64,000 bases of DNA from Cladocopium goreaui (Eukaryota; Sar; Dinophyceae; Suessiales; Symbiodiniaceae), in NCBI GenBank assembly GCA_947184155.2, contig CAMXCT020001424.1, forward strand, positions 124,001 through 188,000, in the 5' to 3' direction. Of this stretch, positions 1-11,784 are shown in pieces (positions within the stretch are counted from its first letter, which is position 1; each line of letters opens with the position of its first letter). The notes beneath the pieces are model-generated. The model ran no database searches. It was not told the DNA's origin and saw only the letters and a list, made by a program, of their open reading frames with translations. A program made the translations under genes and the position numbers.

Positions 1-286
1 TATGAAACCTTTATGCCATAAAACCACCCATATAAATTGGATGATGTCAAATGTTTCCATCGAATCCCAGCCATGAAAAATGAATAAAAATGGTCAACTT
101 GGGGATGATGCTATTGCTTTGCTCACATCATTCTGATTTATTATGATTCTTGTTGCTTTTCATTGACATCTTCGGGATATGTAACCAAGATTAACTAAGT
201 AATAGCTCAACTAGCCTCTGATCTCTCCCAAATCACTATGTTGGGGATAACCCTCCACTGGTTATCTAACACTTTCCTATATCATC

Positions 287-409
287 CACCATCTGGTAAA
301 CTCACCGTTTGCTATGGAAGCCATGGCCCATAGAAATAGATGGTGTATCGGTTTACCTATTAAAAATGGTGATTTTCCACAGTTTTTTGTAAACGTTTAC
401 CAGAGGGTA
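287..409. mobile_element. Family A element
   Basis: The left end is ACCATCTGGTAAAC and the right end GTTTACCAGAGGGTA. The inner arm reads AAAAATGGTGATTTTCCACAG. Confidence 0.7.
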
Positions 410-886
410 TATCTATATCGGAAATGGGTCGATTGGGTCGATGTCAAGAGCATCCAACTCTGCCCCATGAAATCTTCATCTTTTGAACCCCATTTGTTCC
501 GTTCCCGTGGCCCGTGGCACCTGGACATCGCTCAAGACTAGACAGGGTAGGACCTTCGGTCGGGCTGAACTAGGACGATGTGACGATTTCAGGATGAGGA
601 GCTAGTTGAACTGGTGAGTACATACACAAAACCGCTGACTTCATGAAGGAATTCATGAAAATCTTAGGCAATGGTAGACCATATGGAATCCATCATCCCC
701 AATGACTTACCGTTTCTATGGGGATTGAAACCATCAATTTATATGGGTTTATGACATAGCTATGCGGCTATACTAACATTATTCAAGATTAAAGAATGAC
801 CCTTATTGACCCTTGACATTTTGAGAATGGCGGATGGTTTTGAATTTTTGAATGCAAAAAAACAACATAATCTTGCCCCAAGACTT

Positions 887-995
887 TACCCTCTGGTAAA
901 CATACAAAAAACTATGGAAAATCACCATTTTTCATGGGAAAATCCACTATTTCTATGGTCATTTTCAATAGCTATTTTGACATAACCAGAGGGTA
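887..995. mobile_element. Family A element
   Basis: Complete, TA to TA. The left end is TACCCTCTGGTAAACATAC, the right end ATAACCAGAGGGTA. The inner arms AAAATCACCATTT and ATTTTCAATAGC are typical. Confidence 0.85.
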
Positions 996-3239
996 ATGGG
1001 AGATGCACTCAGATCCAAGGAGAACTAGAGATTCTTCAAATGGTGTCTGAAAATGGAGGATTCGACCAATTTGACCAGAAAATCACATCAAATCAGCCGC
1101 AAGGCCCCCGGTGCCGTTGCTGGGACCCCAGACATGGCGCAATTTCATGGTGTCATGACATGGTGAAATGGTGACGTCGACGATGCTGTGGTGCCACTGA
1201 TGTGAATTTGTTGCGGGCGACGTTGATGACAATTGGTATTGGTATTGGTTCAACCATAATGGCAACTCAGAATCTGATGGAAAAGATCCTGGTTGCCAAC
1301 TTAAGTAATGGTGGATGACTTTTGGATCGTTTGTTTTTTTTTGGAACGGCCAATCCCAAATGCCCAGCGTGCCGTTAAGGCTGTTAAGGTTTGCGGCTAT
1401 GGGACCATGGTGGACCCCATGGAGGCGAGGATTGGATGGCTGGCTGTTTACAAAATACGGACTTGGGGTCTCCGTTCCTCCATAAATTCGAGATTCTCAT
1501 GATATTTTAACGTGACATAAGGCATAATATCTTGGGATAATTCCCCTCACTAAGCATCATCCTAAATTGATGATCTTCTGCCTCTTCCAAGTGCAAGTCT
1601 CAACCTGTCTTCACATGAGCCGCATCTTCCGCGAAATCTGCAACGGATTGATGTTCCGGAAATTTCATGGTTTTTCCCCTGTTTTTTCCCAGCAAAACGT
1701 AGGGTGTCTCAGGCAGATTCCCCAATCCCTTCGTCCGCTTCTGGGAGGAAACATGTCCCACACTGCAAATGCTACGTGGGGAAGCGGTTCCAGTAAGTTC
1801 TTACACAATCTAAATATGTTTAAATTGTCAATTCCAACTCTTGGAAGTTAAAAAAAAAACATGTTTTTTTCCATCAAAAAAAAACACAACAGATCACAGC
1901 AGTCCTGGCCATTTTCAATAGCAAACTGTTAGTTTACCAGAGGGTACCAACTGGTGCAGGATTTCGCTACCCCATCCACTGAACCAACAAACATTTCACT
2001 CAAAAAGCGGCCAAAAACCTTGCACCACACTGCAGGAAACCTGTGCAGCGATTTTTTTCAGCTTCCACTGCTAAGGCGCCAGCAGGCTCCAAAGATGTGG
2101 GGGCCATCTAGTTCACTAGCAGTCACTAGCATATAGCAACCCCCAAAAAGATGCCATACCGTCCGGACAGCTGGTATTTCTGTGGGGAAAAACATCATCA
2201 CTCATCGAACTACCATGTTAGAAACATATATTTCTATCTTTTTTGGGGGTTGATATAGTCTAATCTAAGAGAGGTCACTGAGAAAATCGGCACTCGGCCA
2301 CCAGCACTTGAACCACCAGACGGCATCCGGGTTTTTCTCAGAGACCCCGGGAATCCGAGAAGTTCGCCGAACGCACCAACTTCAGCATGAAATTCGATAA
2401 TTCTTGACCAAAAAAATATAAAATCCTGATGAACATGGAAGATTCAGATTCTTGGACTTATTCAGAGAGCCTGAATGTGATCAAAGAATGTGCAAATGTG
2501 TGCCAATGTCCATGCAGAACTTGAGAACCAGTCATCATTTTTTCAATCGTGTCCCCAGGTTCCGGGTATCTAATCTGTAGCTTTGAACTGAGAAGCACCC
2601 ACATTTTGTCTTCAAGGGACGCAGCTCCGTCCCTGTTTAACTGCATTGCTTTTACTATCACACATGCCAAACAAGGAAACTCTATCTAATATAATATATA
2701 CTATAATGCGGGTAAAACAATAATAGACCACCCATTTGGGAATGGTTTATACCACCTATAAAAATGGTGATGACTGGGGGATGGTTTAGGTTTATGATAT
2801 CATTTTGCCCACATTCACAGAATCTATACATTCAGAGTGTAGCTGCAGGATGGGGCCCCCAATTAGTTGGTTTATAAACCATTATACCCCCCATGAAAAC
2901 TAGTTCGTTATACCATAAACCCAATCGAACTCAGCCACTTTCTTTTACGCAACTTAATTAGCTATCTCCCAGGGTTTCTCCATGATTTGGGGGGATATCT
3001 AACATATACTAATATATATACATATACTATATTAAATAGTCACTAATACTACACTATACATATAATACTACACTATAATACTACTCAGATACTAATATAT
3101 ACATACCATATAATATATATATATATATATTATATATACTATAATAAATAGTCTGTAGCTCCTGCGGTTTCCCCATGTTTTTGGGACTCCAAACCATCAC
3201 AGCTTCACAGCTCGAAAAGGGTGCGACGTCCCTTAGGGA

Positions 3240-3290
3240 TCAGCGACTCTCGACTCGCTTCCGCGCCTGTTCGGCTTTCAGATCCAGGGC
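3240..3290 (-). CDS. Terminal exon with stop
   Basis: ALDLKAEQARKRVESR is followed by TGA at 3240-3242. The acceptor is TGTGTTTCAG|GCC, phase 0. No convincing minus-strand exon is seen below this point, so it probably ends the gene block. Confidence 0.7.
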   Translation of the reverse strand, partial: ALDLKAEQARKRVESR

Positions 3291-4025
3291 CTGAAACACA
3301 GCGTTCACCACCAGAAACAGATGAAAAAAAGGTGGGAAACCAACATTTAGAGCAATCCCACCAAACAAAAACAAAAAGATAGTTGGAAATGCAATGTATC
3401 ACTATTATTTTAGTAGGATGCTATTAACTGTTCTGTCTATTTGGGGATGACTAAAAGCATAAGCCTTGGAAGTTTCTGTATTGTCGATGTTTTTTGCAAC
3501 CTTCCCCCCCAAACAAATAGACAACTCGGCTTCGGAGGCTGATTGAGGCCACGAGGCACCAGCTTTTGGAGTTCGCTTTAAGCCCTCTGAGCCTCTCCGT
3601 GTTTACTGTTCAATTTCTTTTTTGATTTCATCCACATCAGTAAACCTCCAAAGGTTTTAAGCCCCCGATTTTGTTCAAGCTCCCATGGTAAATGTAAGGG
3701 ATGCAATCAGATATTTTGGACCATTTTTCATGGGACTGTTTCATTTGAGATCGGATGAATGGCAAAGCAATAATAAACCACGCACATGATTCTGATTGTT
3801 TATACAGGTTTATACCTCCTATTTTTGGTAAACTTGGGATGGTGTACTATTGCTTTACTAGCACTATATTGAATTATCCACTGAACATGTTTTTTCTCTT
3901 GCCCCAACATCTTCCCAGGTTCAAGGTATCCAAATCCACCCACTACTCATCACCACTCTGTCCGCCTTTTCCAACATGGGTACCGTAAGTTCGGTCTTGT
4001 AGCCTGATCTCACCATCTGTTCCAC

Positions 4026-4091
4026 CAAAGGCCTCGCCGCGAGCAGAGCGAGTGCCCGCGAGAGCGAATGCGCCCGAGGTATGCCAGGGTG
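4026..4091 (-). CDS. GC-rich exon candidate
   Basis: Minus: TTGACCCAG|CAC opens HPGIPRAHSLSRALALLAAR, then PL, ending at TTTG|GTGGAAC. Plus: CCAAAG|GCC opens ASPRAERVPARANAPE ending CCCGAG|GTATGCC (4031-4078), also with good signals. Minus is preferred by context. Confidence 0.45.
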
Positions 4092-4992
4092 CTGGGTCAA
4101 TCAAAAAATTCCACGAGATTCCCCACTTCTGGTGGATTTCCCATGAGAAAAAGCTAGAAAATCACCGACTAAGACTACATCCAAGTGAATCATTTCAGGT
4201 GAGGTTGACCGTTCAACATTGGAAACCACCCACCATTTCCAAGCATCACTGGATACCTTCGGCCTAAACTGATTGCTCCGAGCAATTTCCCTCAACAGTG
4301 ATAACTGATTATAGCTCGCATCCACCCAAGTTATGGCAATTGTTCCCCTACAGTACTTAATGATATTGGAATATAAATAGGTATAGCCTTGTATAGCATA
4401 TAAATATAATATAATATGACTGAACTGGCTCAATTCCAGCCTTAACTGAGTTCTAACTCGAATTGTGCCAAGTTATGCTCGTTGCAACTTTTTCCTCTAT
4501 AGTTATTTGTTGGGATATCTATAACTCTGCTGCTCCCAGCTTTGCTCCTTGAGCCGCCAGGGGCATCCTTGGGTCAGGGACCTATTGAGCAGCAGGTCTT
4601 GTTCCAAATTTCCCGGCCGTCGCAACTTTTTCATGCCTCAACAAACTGCAGTGGAGGTAACACGGAGTGAATACGGAGTGACCGGAGCAAACAGAACATG
4701 ATTCCATGATATTCCATGCAAAAGGGGAAAAAACAAAACGTTTCTTAAATGGATAAATCATGATAGGTCCATATAGATCCAATACTACATTCCACCAAGG
4801 CTTTGAATAGATGTCCTATTATGTTCTATTGGTTTAGGACTTCAATCGGATATGATGAAAAATCACTGGGGCCCCGTTTGGGTTCGTCAAACTTTGGGGC
4901 TGATCGGATGATCCCCGGGTGATATCCACCCTTTTTTTGGGGGTACCCAAAAAAGTGATTTCACATCATCGGAAATCACCAGGTTTAACAAG

Positions 4993-5140
4993 TCAATGGC
5001 CATTTCAGGAACCGATTGATTGGAGGTACCTACCATATATAAGGCCTAGTTGAAGGCCTATGTAAGGGAATATCCCCACAAAATATGGTCAAAAATATGG
5101 TACAGTACCTCCATTTTAGGATCCTGAAATTCCCATTGAA
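4993..5140. mobile_element. Family C palindrome
   Basis: It runs from GTCAATGGCCATTTCAGGAA to GGATCCTGAAATTCCCATTG. GGAGGTACCTACCATATATA pairs with TATGGTACAGTACCTCC. Confidence 0.8.
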
Positions 5141-5231
5141 CAAGTAAGTCATCAGTCATCTAAAAATAAGCCATGTTCCATCGCATTTTTTACCAGAAGA
5201 GAATCTTCGTGGATCACTGAGGTACCCCAAC

Positions 5232-5280
5232 CTGTGGTTTTCATCATGTCTGCGAAGAGTTGCTTGTCCAGCTCCTCAAA
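5232..5280 (-). CDS. Exon, 16 codons
   Basis: Phase 0 to 1: FEELDKQLFADMMKTT. The acceptor is GATCATTCAG|TTT and the donor CCACAG|GTTGGGG. Confidence 0.8.
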
Positions 5281-5448
5281 CTGAATGATCAAAGGTACTG
5301 ACTTTAAAATGTCTTTCTTCGAGTGATCCCCACCAACTGAAATTCTATCTGACATATCTATTCTCACATCCGATCTGGCATATAGTCTGACATTCTATCT
5401 GGCATTCGATCTAACATCTCTTCTGACATTCTATCTGACATCTTGCAC

Positions 5449-5500
5449 TCGCAATTGAGGTCCCGCAGTGCCCACTGAGATCTGGCGCTCGCGGTTGACA
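5449..5500 (-). CDS. Exon, 17 codons
   Basis: Phase 2 to 0: VNRERQISVGTAGPQLR. The acceptor is AATATCAG|T and the donor TTGCGA|GTGCAAG. It connects the exons at 5820 and 5280 in phase. Confidence 0.7.
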
Positions 5501-5819
5501 CTGATATTTTCCATCAGTATATCATCATATTGACACTGATTATGATGTTTACAATAATCATCTTCAAAGCCAGCATATGTTTGGAACATATTTGGTGATG
5601 GGTCAAAACCCTGGTACTTTAGCTACCCATCCTGATGTGGTTTCTATATATGCCTTATCAACCACTTACTCTACCAGGTGGTGATAAAATGTTATAAACC
5701 CCATCCCTAGATGATTTGATATTCCATTGGAATTGTGGCTACCTGGTATTTTTCCGACAAACGGCTTAAACAGATGATAAAAAGCCCATGATTCAACTTC
5801 CATCCGTCGCCAAGTTCAC

Positions 5820-5902
5820 TCCTTCCGCGCTTCTCGCTTCAGCATCTGCTTCTTGGCTTCCTCAGCTTCGGCTGTCTCTCTGCTCTGACGCCAAACCTCC
5901 GC
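5820..5902 (-). CDS. Exon: coiled coil, 27 codons
   Basis: Phase 0 to 2: AEVWRQSRETAEAEEAKK, then QMLKREARK. The acceptor is CTCTCTAG|GCG and the donor AAGGA|GTGAAC. Confidence 0.85.
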
Positions 5903-6495
5903 CTAGAGAGCTTGGGCCGTGGCGTGAAAGTGGTGATTTTCATGGGAAACATGGATTTCATCAAGAATGGTGGGAATATCATGGGAATATCATGGGAATA
6001 TCATGGGAATGTGAATTCTGATTGTATGCCCAACTGTTTATATTTCTAATGCTTTTCATCTGATCCGTTCATGTGAAGACTCTGCGACTCGACAAACTCT
6101 CGTTGATCTCGTGGAAATATCACGTGACAAATCGCGAGGCATGGATGAAAAGTTTCTGGAAGCATTGTTTGCCCAGCTTGGGGGGCCACATATAACTCCA
6201 ATTTCACGATGTTCAATGAATCTTTATGATACTTCTAACTTATAACAATCCTTTTTGTATGCATGGGGATAGTAAACCAACATGTAGCTGGGGTGTTACA
6301 TGATAATTCAATGATCCACTTCTCGGATGTGCTTCTCAAGCTGAGATTCAACTGGATGTTTCAGTTGAACATTTAAGGGAACATCTCTTGCTCAAATTTT
6401 ACAGATCTCAGATCTTCCCTCGTCCCGATTCGCATATACACGGCGATCATCATTGGAGAATTACCGTGCTCTTAGGCTCTTACACCCAATTCCTT

Positions 6496-6625
6496 CTTGG
6501 TGGCTCATCCCACTTAGTAAGTGGGTTATAACCCCAGTTATAAATGGGATAAGTAGGGTTAATCCATTTTAATCCACTTATAACTGGGGTTATAACCCAC
6601 TTACTAAGTGGGATGAGCCACCAAG
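6496..6625. mobile_element. Family E hairpin
   Basis: CTTGGTGGCTCATCCCACTT to AAGTGGGATGAGCCACCAAG. The arms pair almost perfectly over about 55 bases each around GTTAATCC. Confidence 0.9.
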
Positions 6626-6725
6626 TTTGCAGTTTGCCGAACATCTTTGGCCCAGTGCCCTACTTCTCTGGGACAGCTGGCGGCATCAAACACCAGGACG
6701 CTGGGGCTGGAAAAAGGGGCCGGGC

Positions 6726-6813
6726 CTGCCATTGATCTGCAGCCTTTTCATCGGCGCCCTGGAAGCGGAAAAACCGCAGAACTGGAGACGACTTGTTGGA
6801 GGAAGTACCCGGC
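6726..6813 (-). CDS. Exon starting at a family A acceptor
   Basis: Phase 2 to 0: PGTSSNKSSPVLRFFRFQ, then GADEKAADQWQ. The acceptor is the element end CGTTTACCAG|GCCGGGTA, so the first residues (PGT) are partly element-derived. The donor is GGCAG|GCCCGG (GC type). An acceptor CTTCCAG|GGC inside would leave only GADEKAADQWQ. Confidence 0.7.
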
Positions 6814-6975
6814 CTGGTAAACGTTTACAGTTTGCTATTGAAGCCATGGCCATTTAATTCTAGTTGATTTACCCATTAAAAGTGGTGAAAAATTGTGATT
6901 TACCCATGAAAAATTGATTTACCCATGAATAGCATGGTGATGTTCCATAGTTATGTAAACGTTTACCAGAGGGTA
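6806..6975. mobile_element. Family A element, CCGGCC end variant
   Basis: The left end is TACCCGGCCTGGTAAACG instead of TACCCTCTGGTAAAC. The centre holds a local duplication of GATTTACCCATGAAAA. Its left end forms the acceptor of the exon at 6813. Confidence 0.8.
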
Positions 6976-7482
6976 ATTTCTGGAACATGAACTAAAATCC
7001 GCACCATGAATCATTGAACCATGTTGGGACTTCAAGAGACCCATGTCAAAAGATGCTTAATAATGCTTAAGTCATCATTGTCATCTTGTCATCTTGGCAA
7101 AAATGAACTGATCATAGTCAGAACATGATTGCCTTCTGGTTATTTAATATAGTTATTGTAAACCACAATTTTTAATGGGTAAATCATCATAAATCATCTA
7201 TAAATCATCATAAACCATCACAAATCATCCAACAATATTCTATAAATGGGTCGTTTCCCACAGCAGACTTTTATTTTATAGGGTGTAAGGTTCAGGAGCG
7301 CACTGCCGTCTTCGACATCTTCGATGGGTCGGTTCCATGGGCTTTAAGGCTGGGAAATCCCTTCGTTACATGATGGTTCCATGATGTTTGGATGAATTTC
7401 CCGGCTCTAAACCACTCATATTCCATGGAATATATGGTTAATATATGGTTATTTTATGGTTAATGATGGTTAATAATAATAT

Positions 7483-7597
7483 TCTGGTTGGTGGTTTTGA
7501 GCCTGTCCCTCCGAAAAATGATGGAGTTCGTCAGTTGGGATGATGACATTCCCAATATGACGGGAAAAATAAAAAATGTTCCAAACCACCAACCAGC
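7483..7597. mobile_element. Family B element
   Basis: CTGGTTGGTGGTTTTGAGCC to TTCCAAACCACCAACCAG. The inner phrase GATGGAGTTCGTCAGTTGGG is shared with most family B copies. Confidence 0.85.
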
Positions 7598-7731
7598 CAT
7601 TGTAGTCCCATTATTCTAATAATTTATAGTACTATTACTATAGTAAATAGTCCCATTATAGTTTATAGATGTTTATAGTCCCATTATAGTTCCATTATTC
7701 ATGTTCCATAGTCCCATCAGTCCCATTATTT

Positions 7732-7857
7732 CAATGGCCACTTCAGGAACCGATTGATTGGAGGTACCTACCATATATAAGGCCTAGTTGAAGGCCTAAA
7801 TTTCGGGGAATATCCCCACAATTCATATGATTTAGGATCCTGAAGATTTCCCATTGA
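7732..7857. mobile_element. Family C palindrome
   Basis: TCAATGGCCACTTCAGGAAC to AGGATCCTGAAGATTTCCCATTG. Confidence 0.75.
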
Positions 7858-7889
7858 TTTGGAGAAATTTCCCAGCTCTAAACCGATCA

Positions 7890-8017
7890 TACCCTCTGGT
7901 AAACTGTCCCATAACTATGGAAAAAACACAATTTTTAATAGGTAAATCAATGTAAATCAATGTAAATCAACGAACTACAGGCCAACTTCAATAGCCATGT
8001 TAGTTTACCTGAGGGTA
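7890..8017. mobile_element. Family A element
   Basis: TACCCTCTGGTAAACTGTCCC to TTTACCTGAGGGTA, with a TGTAAATCAA repeat in the centre. Confidence 0.8.
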
Positions 8018-8319
8018 TTCCACGGTTTTTCATAGGGATTTGATCCAGATTTCCCATGTTTGATGACACAAAACTGACGGCGACCTGGGATCTGAGTCCT
8101 CCATGGATTAATCTTCCCGGTAGGTGCCAAGCATCAATGGTTTTGGGATGTTCTTGGCAGAAAAAATCTAGGGAGTTCCTGGTTTCTGATGGTTTCTGAA
8201 GATATAAATACTCCAATCCCCGAGTTGAAATGTGCGAAAAATATTTTGCTGTTTGAAATGTTCGAAATCCTCCATATTTTCGGTGGTTAACCCTTAGAAA
8301 TCCCAGAAGAATCCTATTT

Positions 8320-8511
8320 TACCCTCTGGTAAACTGTCCCATAACTATGGAACATCACCATTTTTCATGGGTAAATCCACGAACTAAATGGTTATTTTCA
8401 ATACCCTCTAGTAATTTAACATAGCTATTGAAAATGGCCATTGAAATAGTGAGTTTTCCCATTAAAAATGGTGATTTTCCATAGCTATTTGTATGTTTAC
8501 CAGGCCGGGTA
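8320..8511. mobile_element. Two family A elements, one truncating the other
   Basis: A left half (TACCCTCTGGTAAACTGTCCC) is interrupted near 8401 by a second complete element, TACCCTCTAGTAATTTAAC to GTTTACCAGGCCGGGTA. Confidence 0.8.
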
Positions 8512-8554
8512 ATACCAGAATTCTGCCATTTTTCGCGCTGCAGCACGCGCCGGC

Positions 8555-8597
8555 CTTGTTGTTTCCTTCCTGGATTTTCTTGCGGAATCCCTCGGCC
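8555..8597 (-). CDS. Exon: charged, GC donor
   Basis: Phase 2 to 0: AEGFRKKIQEGNNK. The acceptor is CTGCCAG|G. The donor is AACAAG|GCCGGC (GC type). The frame stays open for 15 more codons to the family A variant end CCCGGCCTG|GTAAAC at 8502, an alternative donor. Confidence 0.7.
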
Positions 8598-8958
8598 CTG
8601 GCAGGAGATATCTCAATGACTAGCTGATGCTTGAGCTGCCCTTCAAAAAAATGGGTACCATCTGGTTATGACTAACAAAAAGCCATAGAAAATCACAATT
8701 TTTTATAGGTAAACCCAGGTAAACCATCTATTTCTATGGGACATCTATACCATGGCTATGTTAGTCATAGCCAGAGGGTAAATCAGAGCCAAAAATGGGG
8801 CAGCTCTATGGATAAAGTAGACTAGTAGACCTTATCTTGTTCTATGGATATAGACAGAAGACACCTCCCAGCCAATCCATCTGGGTAAATTCCAATATTT
8901 CACCAGCCTGAAATAAGGCCACCAACTTGTCTTAGCGGCTTAGCGGACCCGGACATAC

Positions 8959-8989
8959 CCGGCCCCCGCATGATGCCAAGGCCTAAGAC
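8959..8989 (-). CDS. Mini-exon, 31 bases
   Basis: The acceptor is ATATTTCAG|GTC and the donor GCCGG|GTATGTCC. In phase 1 to 2 it reads SLRPWHHAGA with the split codon. It links the exons at 9209 and 8597 without a frame break. Confidence 0.65.
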
Positions 8990-9208
8990 CTGAAATATTC
9001 CAGTGAGGTCCCGACGTGAGACGTGAGGTTATGAAAAATATGCTTGAGTCATTGGGTATCCCAAAATAAAGTCCATCAAAAACGAAAAGAACATCTTTGA
9101 AACCACCAATCAAAATAATCAAATACACAATATCCGTTTAAAAAAAATGACGAGGAAAAACATGTTCGAAACCAGTAATCAGATCCAATCACATGAACAT
9201 GGTGGTAC

Positions 9209-9306
9209 TTGCATCTGCATAGGGGTATCCTTCAGATCCAACTGCTCTGTCCGCGTAAGTTTGCCGCGGCCACATTTCACGCGTCCGCCGGGTTCGCTGG
9301 TCTTGC
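9209..9306 (-). CDS. Exon, 98 bases
   Basis: The acceptor is CACCGTCAG|G and the donor GATGCAA|GTACCACC. In the phase inherited from the previous exon it reads QDQRTRRTREMWPRQTYADR, then AVGSEGYPYADA. A second frame (KTSEPGGRVKCGRGKL) is also open. Phase continuity favours the first. Confidence 0.65.
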
Positions 9307-9375
9307 CTGACGGTGAAAAACATCGCCGGTTTTGAAGCAATGGTTCCATGTGTGACATTGGTCCATCCTACTCTT

Positions 9376-9501
9376 TACCCTCTGGTAAACTGTCCCATAA
9401 CTATGGAAAATCACAACTATTCACAACTTTTAATGGCTAAATCAACTATAATTAAATGGCCATGGCTTCAATAGCTAACTGTAAACGTTTACCAGAGTGT
9501 A
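9376..9501. mobile_element. Family A element
   Basis: TACCCTCTGGTAAACTGTCCC to GTTTACCAGAGTGTA. It shares the TGTCCCATAACTATGG left arm with the copies at 7890 and 8320, so these form a subfamily. Confidence 0.8.
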
Positions 9502-9887
9502 AATAGATAGAAAACAGTTAGAAATCCCCATTACCTGCAGGTTCCATATAATGGGAATCCTTGAAAGTTTGAGGGATTTTCCAGCCCATGGCATCGTTTT
9601 TTCTTGGTGATCCATGTTGATTGATCCTGCTCAGGATGTTTCGTAACCGAAACACGAAGAACTCGACAAAAAAAACAAAGCTCCATGATTTTATAGTTCA
9701 AATGATGCTCGGACACCTTTGTTTTTCCAAAAATGCCCTCCAGTCAACTATCATAGCTACGGAAAATCACCATTTTTATGAGTAAAAGCGCTAGAATGTT
9801 GGTTCCACTCTATTGACTGTTCATCCATCTTCGAGATTCAGAAAACTGCTGTTTTTTTGGTTCCCAGAGATTGGTTCCCAAGTCCAC

Positions 9888-9926
9888 CTCGCAAAAAGCT
9901 CCTCAAGTCGTTTCTTTTCGTAGGCC
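9888..9926 (-). CDS. Exon: charged helix
   Basis: Phase 2 to 2: AYEKKRLEELFA. The acceptor is AGTTCAG|G and the donor GCGAG|GTGGACT. An acceptor five bases earlier (ATCCAG) would add FR. Confidence 0.75.
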
Positions 9927-10821
9927 CTGAACTGGATGAGCGAAACTGGGATCTGGGACGGTCCTGATGACTTTTCGCCGGGAAAGTCATCAAATCATAT
10001 GGTGTTTGCTTGTAAAGTTCCTTCCACGGACCGACACCCCAAATGGACCATAGCAGAATATGTATGAAACTGTTCAACTCTTGGTAAAAATGACTTCATC
10101 GAAATGGAAAATCCTGGAAATACCTTTCTCTCCATCTGGGGGTTGCTTGATATAATTATCTAATATTTACCCTATGGATCCCTATGGTAGGTTAAGATAG
10201 ACCCTGAATATAGCCAATTTTGAGTGGACACTTATCTTCCAACCCCTATCTGGCAGGGTCTATGTTAATTCACTAGAGGGTATTTCTGATAGCTAACTCA
10301 ACGAACTAAATGGCCATGGCTTCAATAGCAAACTGTTAAATTACCAGAGGGTCAGTACCACATATTCATATATTATCATATATTTGTTAATTGAGCATCT
10401 CCCAATTATCATGAATATATGGATACTTATCCTATATCATTGGTTAATTCTTGCTTATCATGAATTGGATATATATAACTTATATAACCAATATATCATA
10501 TATTTATCCAATGATCTCCTGGTTTTTGGTGGGCCCAAATTACGATTCCATGGAAAAACTGATGCTCTCCCAGTTGATGGGATGATCTGTATGGATCTGT
10601 TGATCTTCGCCATATAAGCAATATTGGTTTGTCATAGCACAGCACAACATAGTACAATTAAAATATATTAAAAGTCATGTATTGGCTGTATTGGCTAATC
10701 AAAGCCCATACGTTATGTTGGTGAGCACAAATTTGGTTTAGCAGCCACTGTCTCTATGAGTGACCATTTCCGACAGAATCACAGCAAGATAAAGACATCT
10801 CATCACATCTCTATGAGTGAC

Positions 10822-10858
10822 CGAAAGCAGCCGCGAAACGCATCTCCTTGTCAATGGC
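10822..10858 (-). CDS. Exon, 12 codons
   Basis: Phase 0 to 1: AIDKEMRFAAAF. The acceptor is AATGCCAG|GCC and the donor TTTCG|GTCACTC. Confidence 0.75.
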
Positions 10859-11040
10859 CTGGCATTTGAAAATGCTTGCTATAGAAAATGGATGAACATG
10901 GACCAGATTTATATCATTACGATATCATTTATAGTTGATCTACCTCATTAAGATGGTGATTTATATCATTTATTGTTGGTTTACCTTGTATAAATGGTGA
11001 TTCTCCATAGCTTTTTTTAAACGTTTACCAAAGGGAACAC

Positions 11041-11082
11041 CTGCCTGCAATCCCGTTCGACGCGTTGCTCCTCGGCAGCGTC
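11041..11082 (-). CDS. Exon: charged helix, 14 codons
   Basis: Phase 0 to 0: DAAEEQRVERDCRQ. The acceptor GTTGTTGCAG|GAC lies in a (GTT)n microsatellite, which forms the pyrimidine-rich tract. The donor is GGCAG|GTGTTCC. Confidence 0.8.
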
Positions 11083-11271
11083 CTGCAACAACAACAACAA
11101 CAACAACAACACACTATTAATGCATTAATACTTCAATGCATCCTTATATAGCTATCTATAACTGATAGAACCATAATTAATATAAACATTGTGTTAGTAA
11201 CTCAGGTAATTCAACATAGCTATTGAAAATTGCCCATTTATAATTGATCTACCTATTAAAGATGGTGATCT

Positions 11272-11305
<34 letters not shown>

Positions 11306-11443
11306 ATTATTGAAGATCAGATCAATTCATCTCTGCATGCTGGATTCAACCCATAAATTGAGCGTGACACAATGCCATCATGCTTCAACATGGCATTAGA
11401 CATACCCAGCCACATCGTATTTCTCCTGGTCTTCCTAATATGG

Positions 11444-11547
11444 CACCCTCTGGTAAACAAACATAGCTATTGAAAATGGCCATTTGCAGTGAATTCTCCC
11501 CTTGAAAATGGTGATTTTCCATAGTCATCTTGGTTTACCAGAGGGTA
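11444..11547. mobile_element. Family A element
   Basis: Left end CACCCTCTGGTAAAC, right end GGTTTACCAGAGGGTA. The arms are compact, with no exon attached. Confidence 0.8.
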
Positions 11548-11784
11548 AACCCAGTTGAAAAAACCATCCCCGATAATTCATCCATTTCTGTGTGGTATAA
11601 ACCTCATAAACCCTTCCAAAATTAAGGTTTAGCATTGGGTAAGCCCACATGATCACATTATCTCACATTAATGAAATTATCACATTGGGTTTACCTCATA
11701 ATACGGTAATATCATTGGGTATTTGCTAACATGTTACCATATTAATTGCCATAAGCATTGGGTTTACCTCATAATATCATCATA

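Larger units (their letters stand above)
1..3239. other. No convincing exon; elements and AT-rich tract
   Basis: This stretch holds family A copies at 287-409 and 887-995, a right half at 1905-1946, an AT-rich tract at 3001-3150 and only short unconvincing open frames. It may be intergenic, lying past the terminal stop. Confidence 0.5.

Noticed and set aside
4577-4655. Plus-strand exon candidate ASLGQGPIEQQVLF
   Set aside because: The frame is open and ends at GGAG|GTAACA, but it is isolated on the opposite strand to a phase-linked chain.
5940-6012. ATCATGGGAAT repeat with an open frame
   Set aside because: A short tandem repeat of ATCATGGGAAT (three units) creates the open frame; no splice context.
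7287-7325. Plus-strand exon-like ERTAVFDIFDG resembling a PP2C motif
   Set aside because: The acceptor is good but the donor is weak. The stretch is short, on the wrong strand and without other phosphatase motifs nearby.
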